Source of the DNA: Mojavia pulchra JT2-VF2
Lineage (GTDB): Bacteria; Cyanobacteriota; Cyanobacteriia; Cyanobacteriales; Nostocaceae
DNA: 64,000 nt
Direction: 5' to 3'
Assembly: GCA_019359325.1 (NCBI GenBank)
Contig: JAHHHN010000009.1
Span: 124,001-188,000 of the forward strand
Shown: positions 27,541-36,576 of the stretch, piece after piece
How the letters are laid out: each line of letters starts with the position of its first letter
Position numbering within the stretch: the first letter of the stretch is position 1
Position numbers and translations under genes: made by a program
Notes under the pieces: model-generated
Told to the model about the DNA's origin: nothing
Database searches by the model: none
The model's input: only the letters and a program-made list of their open reading frames with translations

Positions 27541-27706
27541 CTACCGTGTACACACAAGTCTTTGAGAGTTGTCCCACAGGCTTTTGATCCCCCCAACCCC
27601 CCTTTTTAAGGGAGGCTAAAATCCCTCAAAGTCCTCCAATTTATCGGAGGATAATGACGGATCTACAATGATTTCGGTTTAGTACACAGATGTGTGTACA
27701 CCGTAG
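27541..27706 (-). mobile_element. 166-bp MITE, copy 2 (inverted relative to copy 1)
   Basis: It runs from CTACCGTGTACACACAAG to ATGTGTGTACACCGTAG and is the reverse complement of 12902-13067 with few differences. The interior includes the 'ccccccaacccccc' tract and TCCTCCAATTTATCGGAGGA. It sits 65 bp after the M23 peptidase gene. Confidence 0.8.
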
Positions 27707-27760
27707 CCCCGCTGCATGGGGCATAGGGCATTGGTAACTTCTTTCCTATGCCCCATACCT

Positions 27761-27795
27761 AAAAACTCCATCCCCTTGTGGATGGAGTTTTTTAT
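27761..27795. terminator. Bidirectional intrinsic terminator
   Basis: AAAAACTCCATCC and GGATGGAGTTTTTT pair around a 4-nt loop (CCTTGTGG region), with A and T runs on either side. It ends transcription for the M23 gene (+) and the convergent gene at 27792 (-). Confidence 0.85.
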
Positions 27796-28322
27796 TGCAA
27801 TTGAGCGTTTTGGCTGCTTTGGGGTGCTAGTGTAATCGACTGAGCAATAATGGCAGGCCTATTTATATACTCTGTATAGTATTCGTCCTCTAAATTCACA
27901 TTAAACTCTCTTTCAATATCAGGAATTACTAAATTGCGAAGTTGACCAGTCACTTGAACTTTTACATTTTTATCGGTAGGCAGATTGAAAGGCACACCAG
28001 AAGCGTTCACAACTAATATCGGTTCTCTATTAAGTAGTGGCTGATCGTTAACAGTGAAAGAGCTAAAACCTACCTTATCAACTGGCCTGCTTCTAACGGT
28101 TACAGTTTTATCAATAAATGTATCTGTGTTATTGACTATTTCAGATGTATTGATAAAGCCTGAAGAAGCGCTTGTATTCTGATCGTTAGTATAGCCAAAT
28201 CTAATGAATGCAGCTATTATTACCAAAGAAACCATTACAGCTAGATCGCCAAAACCTAGAGTCCGACTGCGGCTTTGAGTACTGGTATCACGCTCAGACT
28301 GCTTTTTATCAAGTGTATTCAT
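27792..28322 (-). CDS. Membrane-anchored protein with OB-fold-like domain, function unknown
   Basis: 176 residues. A short cytoplasmic Ser/Arg-rich N-terminus is followed by one membrane helix at about 27-43 (LAVMVSLVIIAAFIRFG). The outer part from about 60 to 155 has beta-strand spacing, with DKTVTVRSRPVDKVG, SFTVNDQPLLN, ILVVNASG, VKVQVTGQL. This recalls an OB-fold of the nucleic-acid or ligand-binding type in bacterial exported proteins. No enzyme motif is seen. ORF and context give no pathway. Confidence 0.65.
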   Translation of the reverse strand: MNTLDKKQSERDTSTQSRSRTLGFGDLAVMVSLVIIAAFIRFGYTNDQNTSASSGFINTSEIVNNTDTFIDKTVTVRSRPVDKVGFSSFTVNDQPLLNREPILVVNASGVPFNLPTDKNVKVQVTGQLRNLVIPDIEREFNVNLEDEYYTEYINRPAIIAQSITLAPQSSQNAQLQ

Positions 28323-28848
28323 AGGTTAAAAGTTCTAATTATTGATTGATGACTAACTTGCTGAAAAATAAAGAAAATTTGAAATTAAACACAAAGAACT
28401 GTTAATTTACTTAAATAAGCAATTATCTCAAGCGACAAATAATTTAAATTATTTTGTTGATTTTATATTAGTTATTTAAAATAATAATTTCTTCTAACTG
28501 AAGTGAGAAATTTTATATTAAATACAAATCATTGACAATACTATAGATAGAGCCAGATACGTCTAATAGTACAGGCTGGAAAGATAAATATTTATTACTG
28601 AATATATAGATTTCTACATTGCATATTTGCTGGATGATTTTCTCACGCAGAGACGCAGAGAGAATGAGGATTCTGAGATTTTAATGCCAAAATTTCATTC
28701 CTTGTTTTAGCAACGCCAGATTTTCTACATTGTTGTGTCAGGGATGATGTAATTAATGAAGCACTCACCGATATTTTGAATGAATTACTTTTGCGTGAGG
28801 TTAATTATACTTTTACTCAGCAACGCCCAATTATTAGACAATGTTATT
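28323..28848. other. Intergenic region, probable gene remnants
   Basis: No intact gene. A + strand frame open from about 28672 to 28938 reads LVLATPDFLHCCVRDDV then LLREVNYTFTQQRP, but has no start codon with a ribosome site and overlaps the minus-strand pseudogene. A sequence near 28643, TCACGCAGAGACGCAGAG, is a common cyanobacterial intergenic repeat. Confidence 0.4.
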
Positions 28849-29058
28849 TCATTGGTTTGAACCGTTGCGAACACGCTCAAGAAATGCAGGATAATTTTCC
28901 AAATCTTCTAAAGACTGTAAGGGCGGCATTTCAATCTAGTTAGCTTCTGCATGTAACTTGTCCACATAAGCATAAAATGCTTCTTGATCATCCCGATGAG
29001 CCAAAATGTAGGCATGTAAATCTTTCTGACTCATTGCCTGAAAGTTAGGTTTGCTCAT
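28849..29058 (-). pseudogene. Small cyanobacterial family gene (DUF6887-like) with in-frame stop
   Basis: From ATG at 29058 the frame reads MSKPNFQAMSQKDLHAYILA and then HRDDQEAFYAYVDKLHAEAN to a TAG at 28936. The same frame continues without a gap as IEMPPLQSLEDLENYPAFL to a TGA at 28849. Together they match the usual ~68-residue layout that I recall for this family, where Trp (TGG) normally follows AEAN. A TGG-to-TAG change explains the break. The first part alone may still be made as a 40-residue peptide. The family is often paired with another small gene and is of unknown function. GGAGGT lies 8 bp before the ATG. Confidence 0.65.
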
Positions 29059-29105
29059 TGCACGTACCTCCATCTGCTAATAATTATATTTGTGCCTTCT
29101 GCGCT

Positions 29106-30554
29106 TCACAGCAATGGCATCAGCAACCGAGATACTCTCACGGCTAACTTGAACCATAAAGGTTTTCTTTGGTATTCAGCGAAATCAACAGCAATAGAAA
29201 CAGCTAAATCATCCTCTAACATTTTCTCCACACTTTCCACAAATTGGGGTGCGGCAACAAAGCCCATGACTTCAAAGTTGAGAAAAAATGAGCGGTTATC
29301 TAAATTGACAGTTCCTACCCCTGCGATATCTTCATCGATGAGGATGATTTTCTGGTGCATAAACCCATGTTTGTAGCGATACAGTTTAATACCGATCGCC
29401 TCCATCTCGCTATAGTAAGAGAAAGAACAGAGATAAACAAACAAGTGATCCGGGCGGTTTGGTAAGATAATTCGCACGTCTACACCGCGCATGGCTGCTA
29501 GTTTCAAGGCTGTCAAAGTTGCCTCATCCGGTACAAAATAAGGAGTAGCAATCCACAGGCGAGTCTGAGCTTGATTGATCGCATTTACAAAAAATAGATT
29601 ACAGGCTTTGAGTTGATCTGCGGGGCCTGTAGGCAGCACAAATGCAGTTTGGTTGATTTTCTCGTTAGCTTTAATCTGCCAGTTTACATCCAGAAATTGT
29701 CGAGTTGCCCAGTACCAATCTTGTAGAAAGGAAGCTTGCAGGCTTTGAACAGTGGGGCCTTGCAACTTCATGTGGGTATCACGCCAGGGACTGAGGCGGG
29801 GATTTTTTCCTAAGTATTCATCACCAATATTCAATCCACCTAAAAATGCTGTTTCACCATCCACTACCAAAATCTTGCGATGGTTGCGAAAGTTGAGTTG
29901 GAAACGATTACCTTTGCCTTTAGTAGTGTGGAATGCACTTACTTGAATGCCATGTTTGCATAAAGACTCAATATAGGAGCGAGATAATTTGTTGGAACCA
30001 ATTTCATCGTAAAGGAAGTAAACTTTTATTCCTTGTTTTGCCTTATCAATCAACGCGTCCTTAAACTCGTTGCCTGCCTCGTCATCATAAACAATGTAGG
30101 ATTGCAGCAAAATATAATTTGTGGCGAATGCGATCGCTTTTAACATCGCCTCATAGGTTTGTTGGCCATCTATGAGTAATTCGGCTGCATTACCTGATGT
30201 AAAGGGAATACCTGTAAAAGCCTCAGCCAGTGGTTGCAACTGTGCTAACTTCTCTGGCGGTGCGGTCTTAAATTTAGCAATATTAACGTAGGTTTGGCGA
30301 GCCAGCTTATGATGTTTGGTGTAAACTAAGCGCAGAGCTTCGGCATATCCATGAAATTTAGTTCTGCCGAGAATCCAATATAACGGAACGGCTAACCAAG
30401 GAAAGGTGACTAGAGAAATTCCCCAGGCGATCGCCCCTTGAGAAGAACGCACATTCATCACCGCATGGGCAGCGTGCAAAATCCCCAAGCCATGAACCAC
30501 AACCGTAACTGCACTATAAAGAGTTATAACACCACTATCTACAAGCATCCCCAT
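29106..30554 (-). CDS. cls: Cardiolipin synthase (phospholipase D family)
   Basis: 482 residues. Two N-terminal membrane segments (about 6-30 and 38-60) contain the CLS N-terminal signature ending in PWLAVPLYWILG. Two PLD catalytic motifs follow: HRKILVVDG and HQKIILIDED, each with GTVNLDNRS/GGLNIGDEY-type downstream sequence. It condenses two phosphatidylglycerol molecules (or PG with another donor) to cardiolipin in the cytoplasmic membrane. The start codon directly abuts the stop of the upstream endonuclease/phosphatase-family gene (TGAATG), so they are one operon. Confidence 0.92.
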   Translation of the reverse strand: MGMLVDSGVITLYSAVTVVVHGLGILHAAHAVMNVRSSQGAIAWGISLVTFPWLAVPLYWILGRTKFHGYAEALRLVYTKHHKLARQTYVNIAKFKTAPPEKLAQLQPLAEAFTGIPFTSGNAAELLIDGQQTYEAMLKAIAFATNYILLQSYIVYDDEAGNEFKDALIDKAKQGIKVYFLYDEIGSNKLSRSYIESLCKHGIQVSAFHTTKGKGNRFQLNFRNHRKILVVDGETAFLGGLNIGDEYLGKNPRLSPWRDTHMKLQGPTVQSLQASFLQDWYWATRQFLDVNWQIKANEKINQTAFVLPTGPADQLKACNLFFVNAINQAQTRLWIATPYFVPDEATLTALKLAAMRGVDVRIILPNRPDHLFVYLCSFSYYSEMEAIGIKLYRYKHGFMHQKIILIDEDIAGVGTVNLDNRSFFLNFEVMGFVAAPQFVESVEKMLEDDLAVSIAVDFAEYQRKPLWFKLAVRVSRLLMPLL

Positions 30555-31394
30555 TCATTGAGTATCGGTATAATAAAATTCTGCCAGTAATGGCTTGTGA
30601 TCGGAAGAACAAATGTGGTCTAGTACTTTAGCCCTGGCTTTGTATTCGCTGAGTCCTCGGTAAAAGATATAGTCTAGGGGAGGCGATAACAGGAACCGTT
30701 TAATTTTCTTGCTCTCATCAGGTGCAAAAGCTACTGGCATTAACCCCAGTCGAGTAACCGCTTTATATAAAAGTACTGCTCTTTTTCGACTCCAGGTATT
30801 AAAATCTCCTGAAAATATAATCGGCCCTTGATGTGCAGATAACGCTAATTCTAAATCATGCAGTTGGGTTTTAAATTTATTTATATCTACAAAATTGATT
30901 AGATGGCTATTGATAGTTAAGATATTATCTTTATGATTAGATAAAGAATATTCGGTAATCAGAGAAACTTTAGGAGTTCTAATAATAGGTTCATGATGTT
31001 TAGTGATAATTGCTCTCTTCGTGAGTGGGCTAATTTTAGCTGCCGTGAGGATTCCCGAATAAGTCTGATGATGAGCATCGATAAAGTTAGGCGCAAAATT
31101 CCAACTCATATCTATCAATTTGACTAAACTTGCTGCCCTCATTTCCAAGCGAAATTCTTGCAAAAAAATTAGGTCTGGTTGGTATTGTTCAACTATAGTT
31201 AAAAAATCTCTAACCCAAATTTTGTCGGAATTCTTCTTAGCAATGTTCCAATTGAGAACTTTAATTGATAAAGCATTTAGTTCTGTTTGTAGTATATGGC
31301 TTCTATCAATTGTGGATTCTTGCGTGCGAAGAAACCTATAAGATGGTACAAATTTTCTTGTGAAAGTAGCTACGTGCTTTTTTAGACTCAGCAT
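30555..31394 (-). CDS. Endonuclease/exonuclease/phosphatase (EEP) family protein
   Basis: 279 residues. Core motifs of the EEP fold are LNWNIAKKN (first Asn), FLQEFRLE (metal-binding Glu), INSHLI, SGDFNTWS and SSDHKPLLAEF (catalytic Asp-His). There is no clear signal peptide; the basic N-terminus (KKHVATFTRKFVPSYRFL) is short. The substrate (DNA, lipid or a phosphoester) is not determined. It abuts and precedes cls, which suggests a membrane-lipid or nucleic-acid stress role, but this is inference. Confidence 0.85.
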   Translation of the reverse strand: MLSLKKHVATFTRKFVPSYRFLRTQESTIDRSHILQTELNALSIKVLNWNIAKKNSDKIWVRDFLTIVEQYQPDLIFLQEFRLEMRAASLVKLIDMSWNFAPNFIDAHHQTYSGILTAAKISPLTKRAIITKHHEPIIRTPKVSLITEYSLSNHKDNILTINSHLINFVDINKFKTQLHDLELALSAHQGPIIFSGDFNTWSRKRAVLLYKAVTRLGLMPVAFAPDESKKIKRFLLSPPLDYIFYRGLSEYKARAKVLDHICSSDHKPLLAEFYYTDTQ

Positions 31395-31460
31395 TATTAA
31401 AAGTTAACTGGGCTTCATCTAGCTTAACTCTCGTAGTTATATTATGTCCGTTTGCATTTG

Positions 31461-31670
31461 CTATTTCGAGAGTCACAATTACTATTTCGAGAGTCACAAT
31501 TACTATTTCGAGAGTCACAATTACTATTTCGGGAGTCACAATTGCTATTTCGAGAGACACAATTACTATTTCGGGAGTCACAATTACTATTTCGGGAGTC
31601 ACAATTGCTGTTTCGGCGATCGCAATTACTATTTCGGAGTACTCATTTACTGTTTCGGCGATCAGTGTTG
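31461..31670. repeat. 21-bp tandem repeat, ten copies
   Basis: The unit CTATTTCGRGAGTCACAATTA repeats at exact 21-bp steps from 31461 to 31650, with a decayed eleventh at 31671. Units near the right end drift (CTGTTTCGGCG). Because 21 is a multiple of three, several frames stay open across it; the minus-strand ORF at 31336-31686 would encode a VTPEIVI repeat. I regard that as a by-product. There are no unique spacers, so this is not a CRISPR array. Confidence 0.85.
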
Positions 31671-31686
31671 CTGATTGCGTTGGCAT

Positions 31687-32163
31687 TAATTAAAATACCG
31701 ATAAAGCCGCTATTACTTTGTCAAAATTACGGCAATACACTTGTTGGTTGTACTCTTGCCAATCTTTATCTTATGAGTACTAAATTTTGAGGTTTTGTGT
31801 CATTCTGTTGTTGTCCATAGATGGGTAGGGGAGCCACTCCGTTGGGCGGCTTTGCCGACTTGAAGGAAGTGGCGTCGCACGGCAGTGCCGTGCCCTTACG
31901 AATAATTTATGTGTCGCAAACATTATTTGAATTAGTATAAGTTTTTCAGGCAAGTCTGCAAATCAGGTAATATAATTTGATCAGCTTACATTCCTGATTT
32001 ATTTGAAAAGTCAGGGATGTTGTTATTCACAAATGATTTAAAATTGCCATATTAAGTAACATACTCACTCTATTACATACAAATATTAAAATTAGGCAAA
32101 AGTATTTATTGCCTAAATCTCCAACTTTGGTTGGCTGATATCGTATCCGATTAAAGACTTGCG
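31687..32163. other. Intergenic region with hairpin repeats
   Basis: No gene is seen. It holds a near-perfect palindrome, GCACGGCAGTGCCGTGC at about 31877, which belongs to a family common in cyanobacterial genomes. A weak hairpin (TTCCTGA/TCAGGGA) lies near 31992-32018. A GATATCGTATCCGATTAA sequence near 32139 resembles the end of the element at 12706. Confidence 0.5.
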
Positions 32164-33219
32164 TTAAGATACCTTGTCTGTACCCAGTTGAGATAAATCC
32201 ATCAAATTCGCTAACTTATAAACAATCCGCGCACCGACATTTCCATCCCACTCAGCATCACCGACTTCGCAGACATCAAAGCCAATAATTTTTTTACCAC
32301 TCTTCACCAATTCCCGGAATAGACAATAAGCTTGCTCTAATTCGAGTCCACCGGGAACAGGAGTACCTGTACTCGAACAGAGTTTGGGATCTAGACCATC
32401 GGCATCAAAGCTAATGTAAACATATTCGGGTAAATGGCTGACAATTTCTCGACACAACTCAATCCAAGTTGTTCCAGAGTAGAGTTTTTGTTTAATCGCT
32501 GGGTCGTAATATGCAACAATGCGATCGCTAGATTGGTTAATCATTTCCACTTCATCATGAGAAATATCACGCAACCCTACTTGTACTAACTTAGTAATTT
32601 GCGGTATTTTCATCGCATTGAACATGATCGATGCATGAGAAAATTCAAATCCCTCATAAGCATCGCGTAAATCTGCGTGGGCATCAATGTGCAAAACGCC
32701 ATAGTTGGCATAATTAGCTGCTAATGCTTGGAAATATCCTAAAGGTGAACTGTGATCGCCACCAATAACGGCGACTCGCTTACCATCGTTAATTGCTTTT
32801 TGGCAATTTTCAAGCAGCCATTGATTTACCTGTTGACAAGCCTGATTAATTTCTGCCAGTACAGGTGTTAAATCTGGTGCATCTGTCAGTGGTTTACCTT
32901 GGGCGAGTCGCTCGATAATTTGTGCAGCTAATGCGCGATAGTATTGGTTTTTCTCTAAAATATCCTGGGGAATTTCTACCATAAAAATTCCCTGTTTCCA
33001 TCCATCAGGATTATCAAAATCAAATAAATCCAATTGAACCGAAGCATCTAAAACTTGCTGGGGGCCGTTAGCAGTACCTGCACCATAAGAAACGGTAACT
33101 TCCCAAGGTACTCCAAATACAATAAGCTTTGCAGACTCATAATCGAACGGCAAACCTAAGAGGTTGCCATTGATTTCACCTACGCCGCTGGGATTGTAGT
33201 CCTGTAGTTGATTAGCCAT
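32164..33219 (-). CDS. speB: Ureohydrolase (agmatinase/guanidine hydrolase-type arginase family)
   Basis: About 351 residues from the ATG at 33219. A longer frame to 33279 runs into the miniature element at 33272 and adds an unrelated hydrophobic leader, so it is rejected. Manganese/nickel-binding motifs are GGDHSSPLG, HIDAHADLR and SFDADGLDP. It hydrolyses a guanidino compound to urea plus an amine: agmatine to putrescine if it is SpeB. One cyanobacterial branch of this family (Synechocystis Sll1077) is a nickel-dependent guanidine hydrolase, and the substrate cannot be fixed from sequence. A divergent APC-type amino acid/amine permease begins about 820 bp away. Confidence 0.85.
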   Translation of the reverse strand: MANQLQDYNPSGVGEINGNLLGLPFDYESAKLIVFGVPWEVTVSYGAGTANGPQQVLDASVQLDLFDFDNPDGWKQGIFMVEIPQDILEKNQYYRALAAQIIERLAQGKPLTDAPDLTPVLAEINQACQQVNQWLLENCQKAINDGKRVAVIGGDHSSPLGYFQALAANYANYGVLHIDAHADLRDAYEGFEFSHASIMFNAMKIPQITKLVQVGLRDISHDEVEMINQSSDRIVAYYDPAIKQKLYSGTTWIELCREIVSHLPEYVYISFDADGLDPKLCSSTGTPVPGGLELEQAYCLFRELVKSGKKIIGFDVCEVGDAEWDGNVGARIVYKLANLMDLSQLGTDKVS

Positions 33220-33271
33220 AACACCTGATTCGCAAAATAATACTACAACTATGTTAAGGGTCAAGATGTAA

Positions 33272-33393
33272 GGGAGCATCCCAATTTTGCCCTTAATAAA
33301 TTTGTAGTGGGAGCATCTTGCTCCCTAATGTCAAGTCAGCGGGCTTCTAGCCCGCACTACAAAAAAATAAATTTACACATTTGGGATGCTCCC
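33272..33393. mobile_element. MITE-like element with GGGAGCATCCCAA ends
   Basis: The left end GGGAGCATCCCAATTT and the right end ATTTGGGATGCTCCC are terminal inverted repeats around about 90 bp. Inside are two hairpins, GGGAGCATCTTGCTCCC and GCGGGCTTCTAGCCCGC. The left end overlaps a spurious N-terminal extension of the ureohydrolase. Confidence 0.7.
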
Positions 33394-34036
33394 AGATGGA
33401 ATAGCTTAACGCCCTGGAGCTGGGTTTTCAATTAACTATAGCAATCCGATTTGATTGTTGAAATCACTCGTAGAGGCAGGGAAGAGGTGAAGCAGTGACG
33501 GGTACGTAGGGGGTTTCCACACCACTGAGGGAACCGGGGAACCCGTCCAACCCAGGGCAAACGCATCTAAATTACTCTTGATCACAACCAAGGTTAATAA
33601 GCAACGAAAAAATCAGTATTTCTCGTTTGGTTTACTTTCCAAGACTCAATGCGTAAGTTCTAGATTTGTCGTATTAGCAATTACATTTAATTTGCTACTT
33701 ATATGCTGTGCAAAGTACATAGAACAGATTGATTTATCGTAGTATTTTAATTCTAAAACTAGGCGAAAAAATCTCTAAATAAATACACTCCTAAAAGAAA
33801 AAAAGTATTTTTATATACAGTTTAAAAAAATAAAGTGCTATAAAAATTTTATAATATTTTCGCATTTTTGAAGTTTTTCGAGCCTGCCTGAGGCTGAAAC
33901 AAACAACAGATAAAAACATTAGGTAGGTAATGTAAATTTAATTATTTTTATTTATAAATTCAAAAACAAAAAATGTTTGCATTTATTAGCTTAAGAAGAT
34001 ACTTTGAGTATAAGTAGCGATGCTTGATATACCAGG
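33394..34036. other. Intergenic region, presumed promoter of permease
   Basis: About 640 bp, very AT-rich near 33700-34000. No gene or RNA is recognised. It separates the divergent ureohydrolase and permease genes. Confidence 0.5.
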
Positions 34037-35524
34037 GTGTTATTGATGTCTAGCGAATTCAAAATCAATGCAAACCACGAAAAAGTCTCACAACAAAGTT
34101 TTCATGGTTTAAAATCACACTGTCTTTCTTTTGGCGAAGTTTTAGCACAATCTTTTGCCGTCATCGCACCGACAACGATCCCTGCATCCAATGTCGGTTT
34201 AATTGTTGCCCTTTCAGGTAACGGGACTTGGCTAAGTATGGTTATAGGCTTGGTGGGACTGGTATTTGTTAGCATCAACATCAATCAATTTGCTAGCCGT
34301 TCCGCTTCACCCGGTTCTCTTTATTCCTACATCGTCAAAGGACTTGGCCCGACAGCAGGTGTTATCTGCGGTTGGAGTTTGGTTTTGGCTTATCTATTCA
34401 CTGCAATGTCAGTGTTGTGCGGTTTTGCCAACTTCAGCGGCGTATTGTTTGGTCATCTGGGAATTCACCCCTCCAGTATCACCTTACTAGCGCTGGGCGC
34501 GGGAATCGCCTGGTATGCAGGTTATAAAGATATTCAACTTTCAGCAGTCGCCATGCTGTGGATGGAAGGTACATCCATCGCATTAATCGGAATCTTATGT
34601 GTGATGGTTTGGGCGCACCACGGTTTTACATTAGATATGCCCCAGCTAACTTTGAGCGGTGTTCAACCAGGTAGCCTAGCAACAGGACTTGTACTGGTAA
34701 TGTTTGCCTTCTCAGGGTTTGAAAGTGCGACCACCTTGGGCGATGAAGCAAAAAGCCCATTGAAAACCATTCCTCGGTCAGTTTTAGGAAGTGTGATCCT
34801 CGCAGGTTTATTCTATATCTGCACCACATATATTGAAGTGCTAGCGTTTCGCCACTCAGGAGTAGACATTACCCACGCCGAAGAACCTCTAGGTTATCTC
34901 TCGCAACAAATAGGTTTAGGTTGGCTGGGTGAATTAGTTGGCTTAGGTGCGCTGGCTAGTTTCTTTGCTTGCGTCCTGGGTAGCATTAATCCCGCCGCGA
35001 GAATATTCTTTTTGATGGCGCGTCATGGGTTATTTCATGCCAAGTTGGGTAATACACACATATCGAATCAAACTCCTCATATTGCAGTCACGATGTGTTC
35101 TTTCTTGACATTTTTGATCCCAGCGGTGATGGCTTTATTTCACATCAAACTCTTTGAGAGTATGGGTTATCTAGGTGCGATCGCTAGTTTCGGATTTGTC
35201 ACCGTTTACATTTTAATTTCTATAGCCGCACCAATTTACCTTTACAAAATTAACAACCTGGATCGCAGAGATATCATATTCTCTCTTATAGCAATAGGAT
35301 TTATGTTTATTCCATTATTAGGCAGCGTGGGAATTCCTGGTAGTAAAATGTTTCCAGTCCCAGAAGCTCCTTATAATCTTTTTCCTTACCTCTTTTTAAT
35401 CTACATTGCTACTGCTTGCGGATGGTTCTTTTTTCAAAGGCTTCGCTCTCCAAAAATGGTCAATAAAATGGTCAAAGCCATCGACGCAATTCACATCAGA
35501 TTTGACCGTGAGCGGCATAAATAG
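34037..35524 (+). CDS. APC-superfamily amino acid/amine permease
   Basis: 495 residues with about 12 membrane helices. The family signature in helix 1 is SFAVIAPTTIPASNVGLIV, followed by GLVGLVFVSININQFASRS and SPGSLYSYIVKGLGP. Helix 6 has VLVMFAFSGFESATTLGDEA, typical of substrate-contacting FSGFE in APC carriers. The last helices contain LYKINNL and a cytoplasmic tail rich in charged residues. It should be a proton- or sodium-coupled importer in the plasma membrane. Closeness to a divergent agmatinase/guanidine-type ureohydrolase makes an amine or amino acid substrate plausible, as inference. Confidence 0.87.
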   Translation: MLLMSSEFKINANHEKVSQQSFHGLKSHCLSFGEVLAQSFAVIAPTTIPASNVGLIVALSGNGTWLSMVIGLVGLVFVSININQFASRSASPGSLYSYIVKGLGPTAGVICGWSLVLAYLFTAMSVLCGFANFSGVLFGHLGIHPSSITLLALGAGIAWYAGYKDIQLSAVAMLWMEGTSIALIGILCVMVWAHHGFTLDMPQLTLSGVQPGSLATGLVLVMFAFSGFESATTLGDEAKSPLKTIPRSVLGSVILAGLFYICTTYIEVLAFRHSGVDITHAEEPLGYLSQQIGLGWLGELVGLGALASFFACVLGSINPAARIFFLMARHGLFHAKLGNTHISNQTPHIAVTMCSFLTFLIPAVMALFHIKLFESMGYLGAIASFGFVTVYILISIAAPIYLYKINNLDRRDIIFSLIAIGFMFIPLLGSVGIPGSKMFPVPEAPYNLFPYLFLIYIATACGWFFFQRLRSPKMVNKMVKAIDAIHIRFDRERHK

Positions 35525-35622
35525 TTAATTATTACTTGCCCGTGCTCATTCGTCATTTTTCAAAGTTAAATAACAAACAATGAATGATGACAAATGATAA
35601 AACCAATATCCAAAACTGTGTA

Positions 35623-36324
35623 ATGGAAGAATTAATTACTGCAATCCCTACAGGGATAACAGCTTTTACAGCAACTAATCTTGATGATTTAGTAATTTTG
35701 TCGCTCTGGTTCTCACAAGTTAATAACAATTTTCGTTGGCGGCATATTGTTATAGGTCAGTTCCTGGGATTTAGTATTTTAGTAATTGCCAGCTTGACTG
35801 GTTTTTTAGGTAGTTTAATCTTACCAAAACACTGGATTGGGCTACTTGGATTAGTGCCCATAGCAATTGGCCTTAGTAGTTGGCTCAATCAAGAAAGCGA
35901 CGATGCAGATGCAGAAGATGAGCAATTACAGCAGTCTGAAACTTCAGCTTTTATCAGTTTAGTTTCTCCACAAACTTATAGTGTGGCAGCAATTACTGTC
36001 GCCAATGGTAGTGATAATATAAGTATCTATATGCCATTGTTTGCTAATAGTAGTCTTATAAGACTACTAATAATTCTTATCATCTTCTTTTTGCTTGTAG
36101 GAGTTTGGTGCTATGCCAGCTACAAACTAATTAGCCAAAACAATATTGCCGATGTCCTTAACCGTTACGGTAGTAATCTTGTTCCCTTCGTTTTAGTTGG
36201 ATTAGGAGTTTACATCATCTTGGAAAGCAATGCATTGAATCCGCTCGCTTTACTAGCAAGTTGCATCTGCCTCATGGGTATAGTCAAAAAATATAAACCT
36301 AAGGCAGAAGCCGAAGAAAACTAA
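35623..36324 (+). CDS. CadD-family cadmium/cation resistance transporter
   Basis: 233 residues from the ATG at 35623. The frame opens at 35584 but its first 13 codons lie in an intergenic repeat ('aatgaatgatgacaaatg'), and homologues start MxELITAIPTGITAFTATN. Six hydrophobic segments are present. The NLDDLVILSLWF motif and the later SPQTYSVAAITVANGSDNIS match the CadD family, with conserved Asn/Asp residues for metal transport. It sits in the plasma membrane and may export Cd2+ or another cation. A decayed copy of the same gene's end follows at 36377. Confidence 0.85.
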   Translation: MEELITAIPTGITAFTATNLDDLVILSLWFSQVNNNFRWRHIVIGQFLGFSILVIASLTGFLGSLILPKHWIGLLGLVPIAIGLSSWLNQESDDADAEDEQLQQSETSAFISLVSPQTYSVAAITVANGSDNISIYMPLFANSSLIRLLIILIIFFLLVGVWCYASYKLISQNNIADVLNRYGSNLVPFVLVGLGVYIILESNALNPLALLASCICLMGIVKKYKPKAEAEEN

Positions 36325-36376
36325 TGTAGGCTAAAAATAAGGAAATTAGTGATATGTAGACTTTCAATTCCGTAAT

Positions 36377-36480
36377 TACAGCCGCCACCAAGTTATCACA
36401 AATGTTTTAAATCGTTGCGGTCATAATTTTGTACTTCTTGTATAGATTGGTTGGAAAATTTCGATTTTGATTGATAGCGG
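36377..36480 (+). pseudogene. Decayed C-terminal fragment of a CadD paralogue
   Basis: The frame from TAC at 36377 reads NVLNRCGHNFVLLV, then a TAG, then IGWKISILIDSG. This aligns with DVLNRYGSNLVPFVLVGLG and YIILESN at the end of the intact cadD gene just upstream. A tandem duplication of cadD followed by deletion and mutation explains it. Confidence 0.7.
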
Positions 36481-36576
36481 TACGTATCAACTCCTAATAG
36501 CGTCTAAATAAGCTTTAGCAATCAACCAAACCATCTTCAGATTTGGAAAACTTTTAATCTTCATCAGGAGAAACAC

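Noticed and set aside
31461-31670. Repeat array resembling CRISPR
   Set aside because: The 21-bp units are contiguous with no unique spacers and there are no cas genes.
31336-31686. 116-codon minus-strand ORF as a real gene
   Set aside because: Almost all of it is the 21-bp array, its tail overlaps the next gene, and no ribosome site is visible.
33219-33279. Longer N-terminus of the ureohydrolase
   Set aside because: The extra codons fall into the inverted-repeat end of the element at 33272, and the family starts at the downstream Met.
35584-35622. Earlier start for the CadD gene
   Set aside because: The first codons lie in a common intergenic repeat, and homologues begin at the MEELITAIPTG Met.
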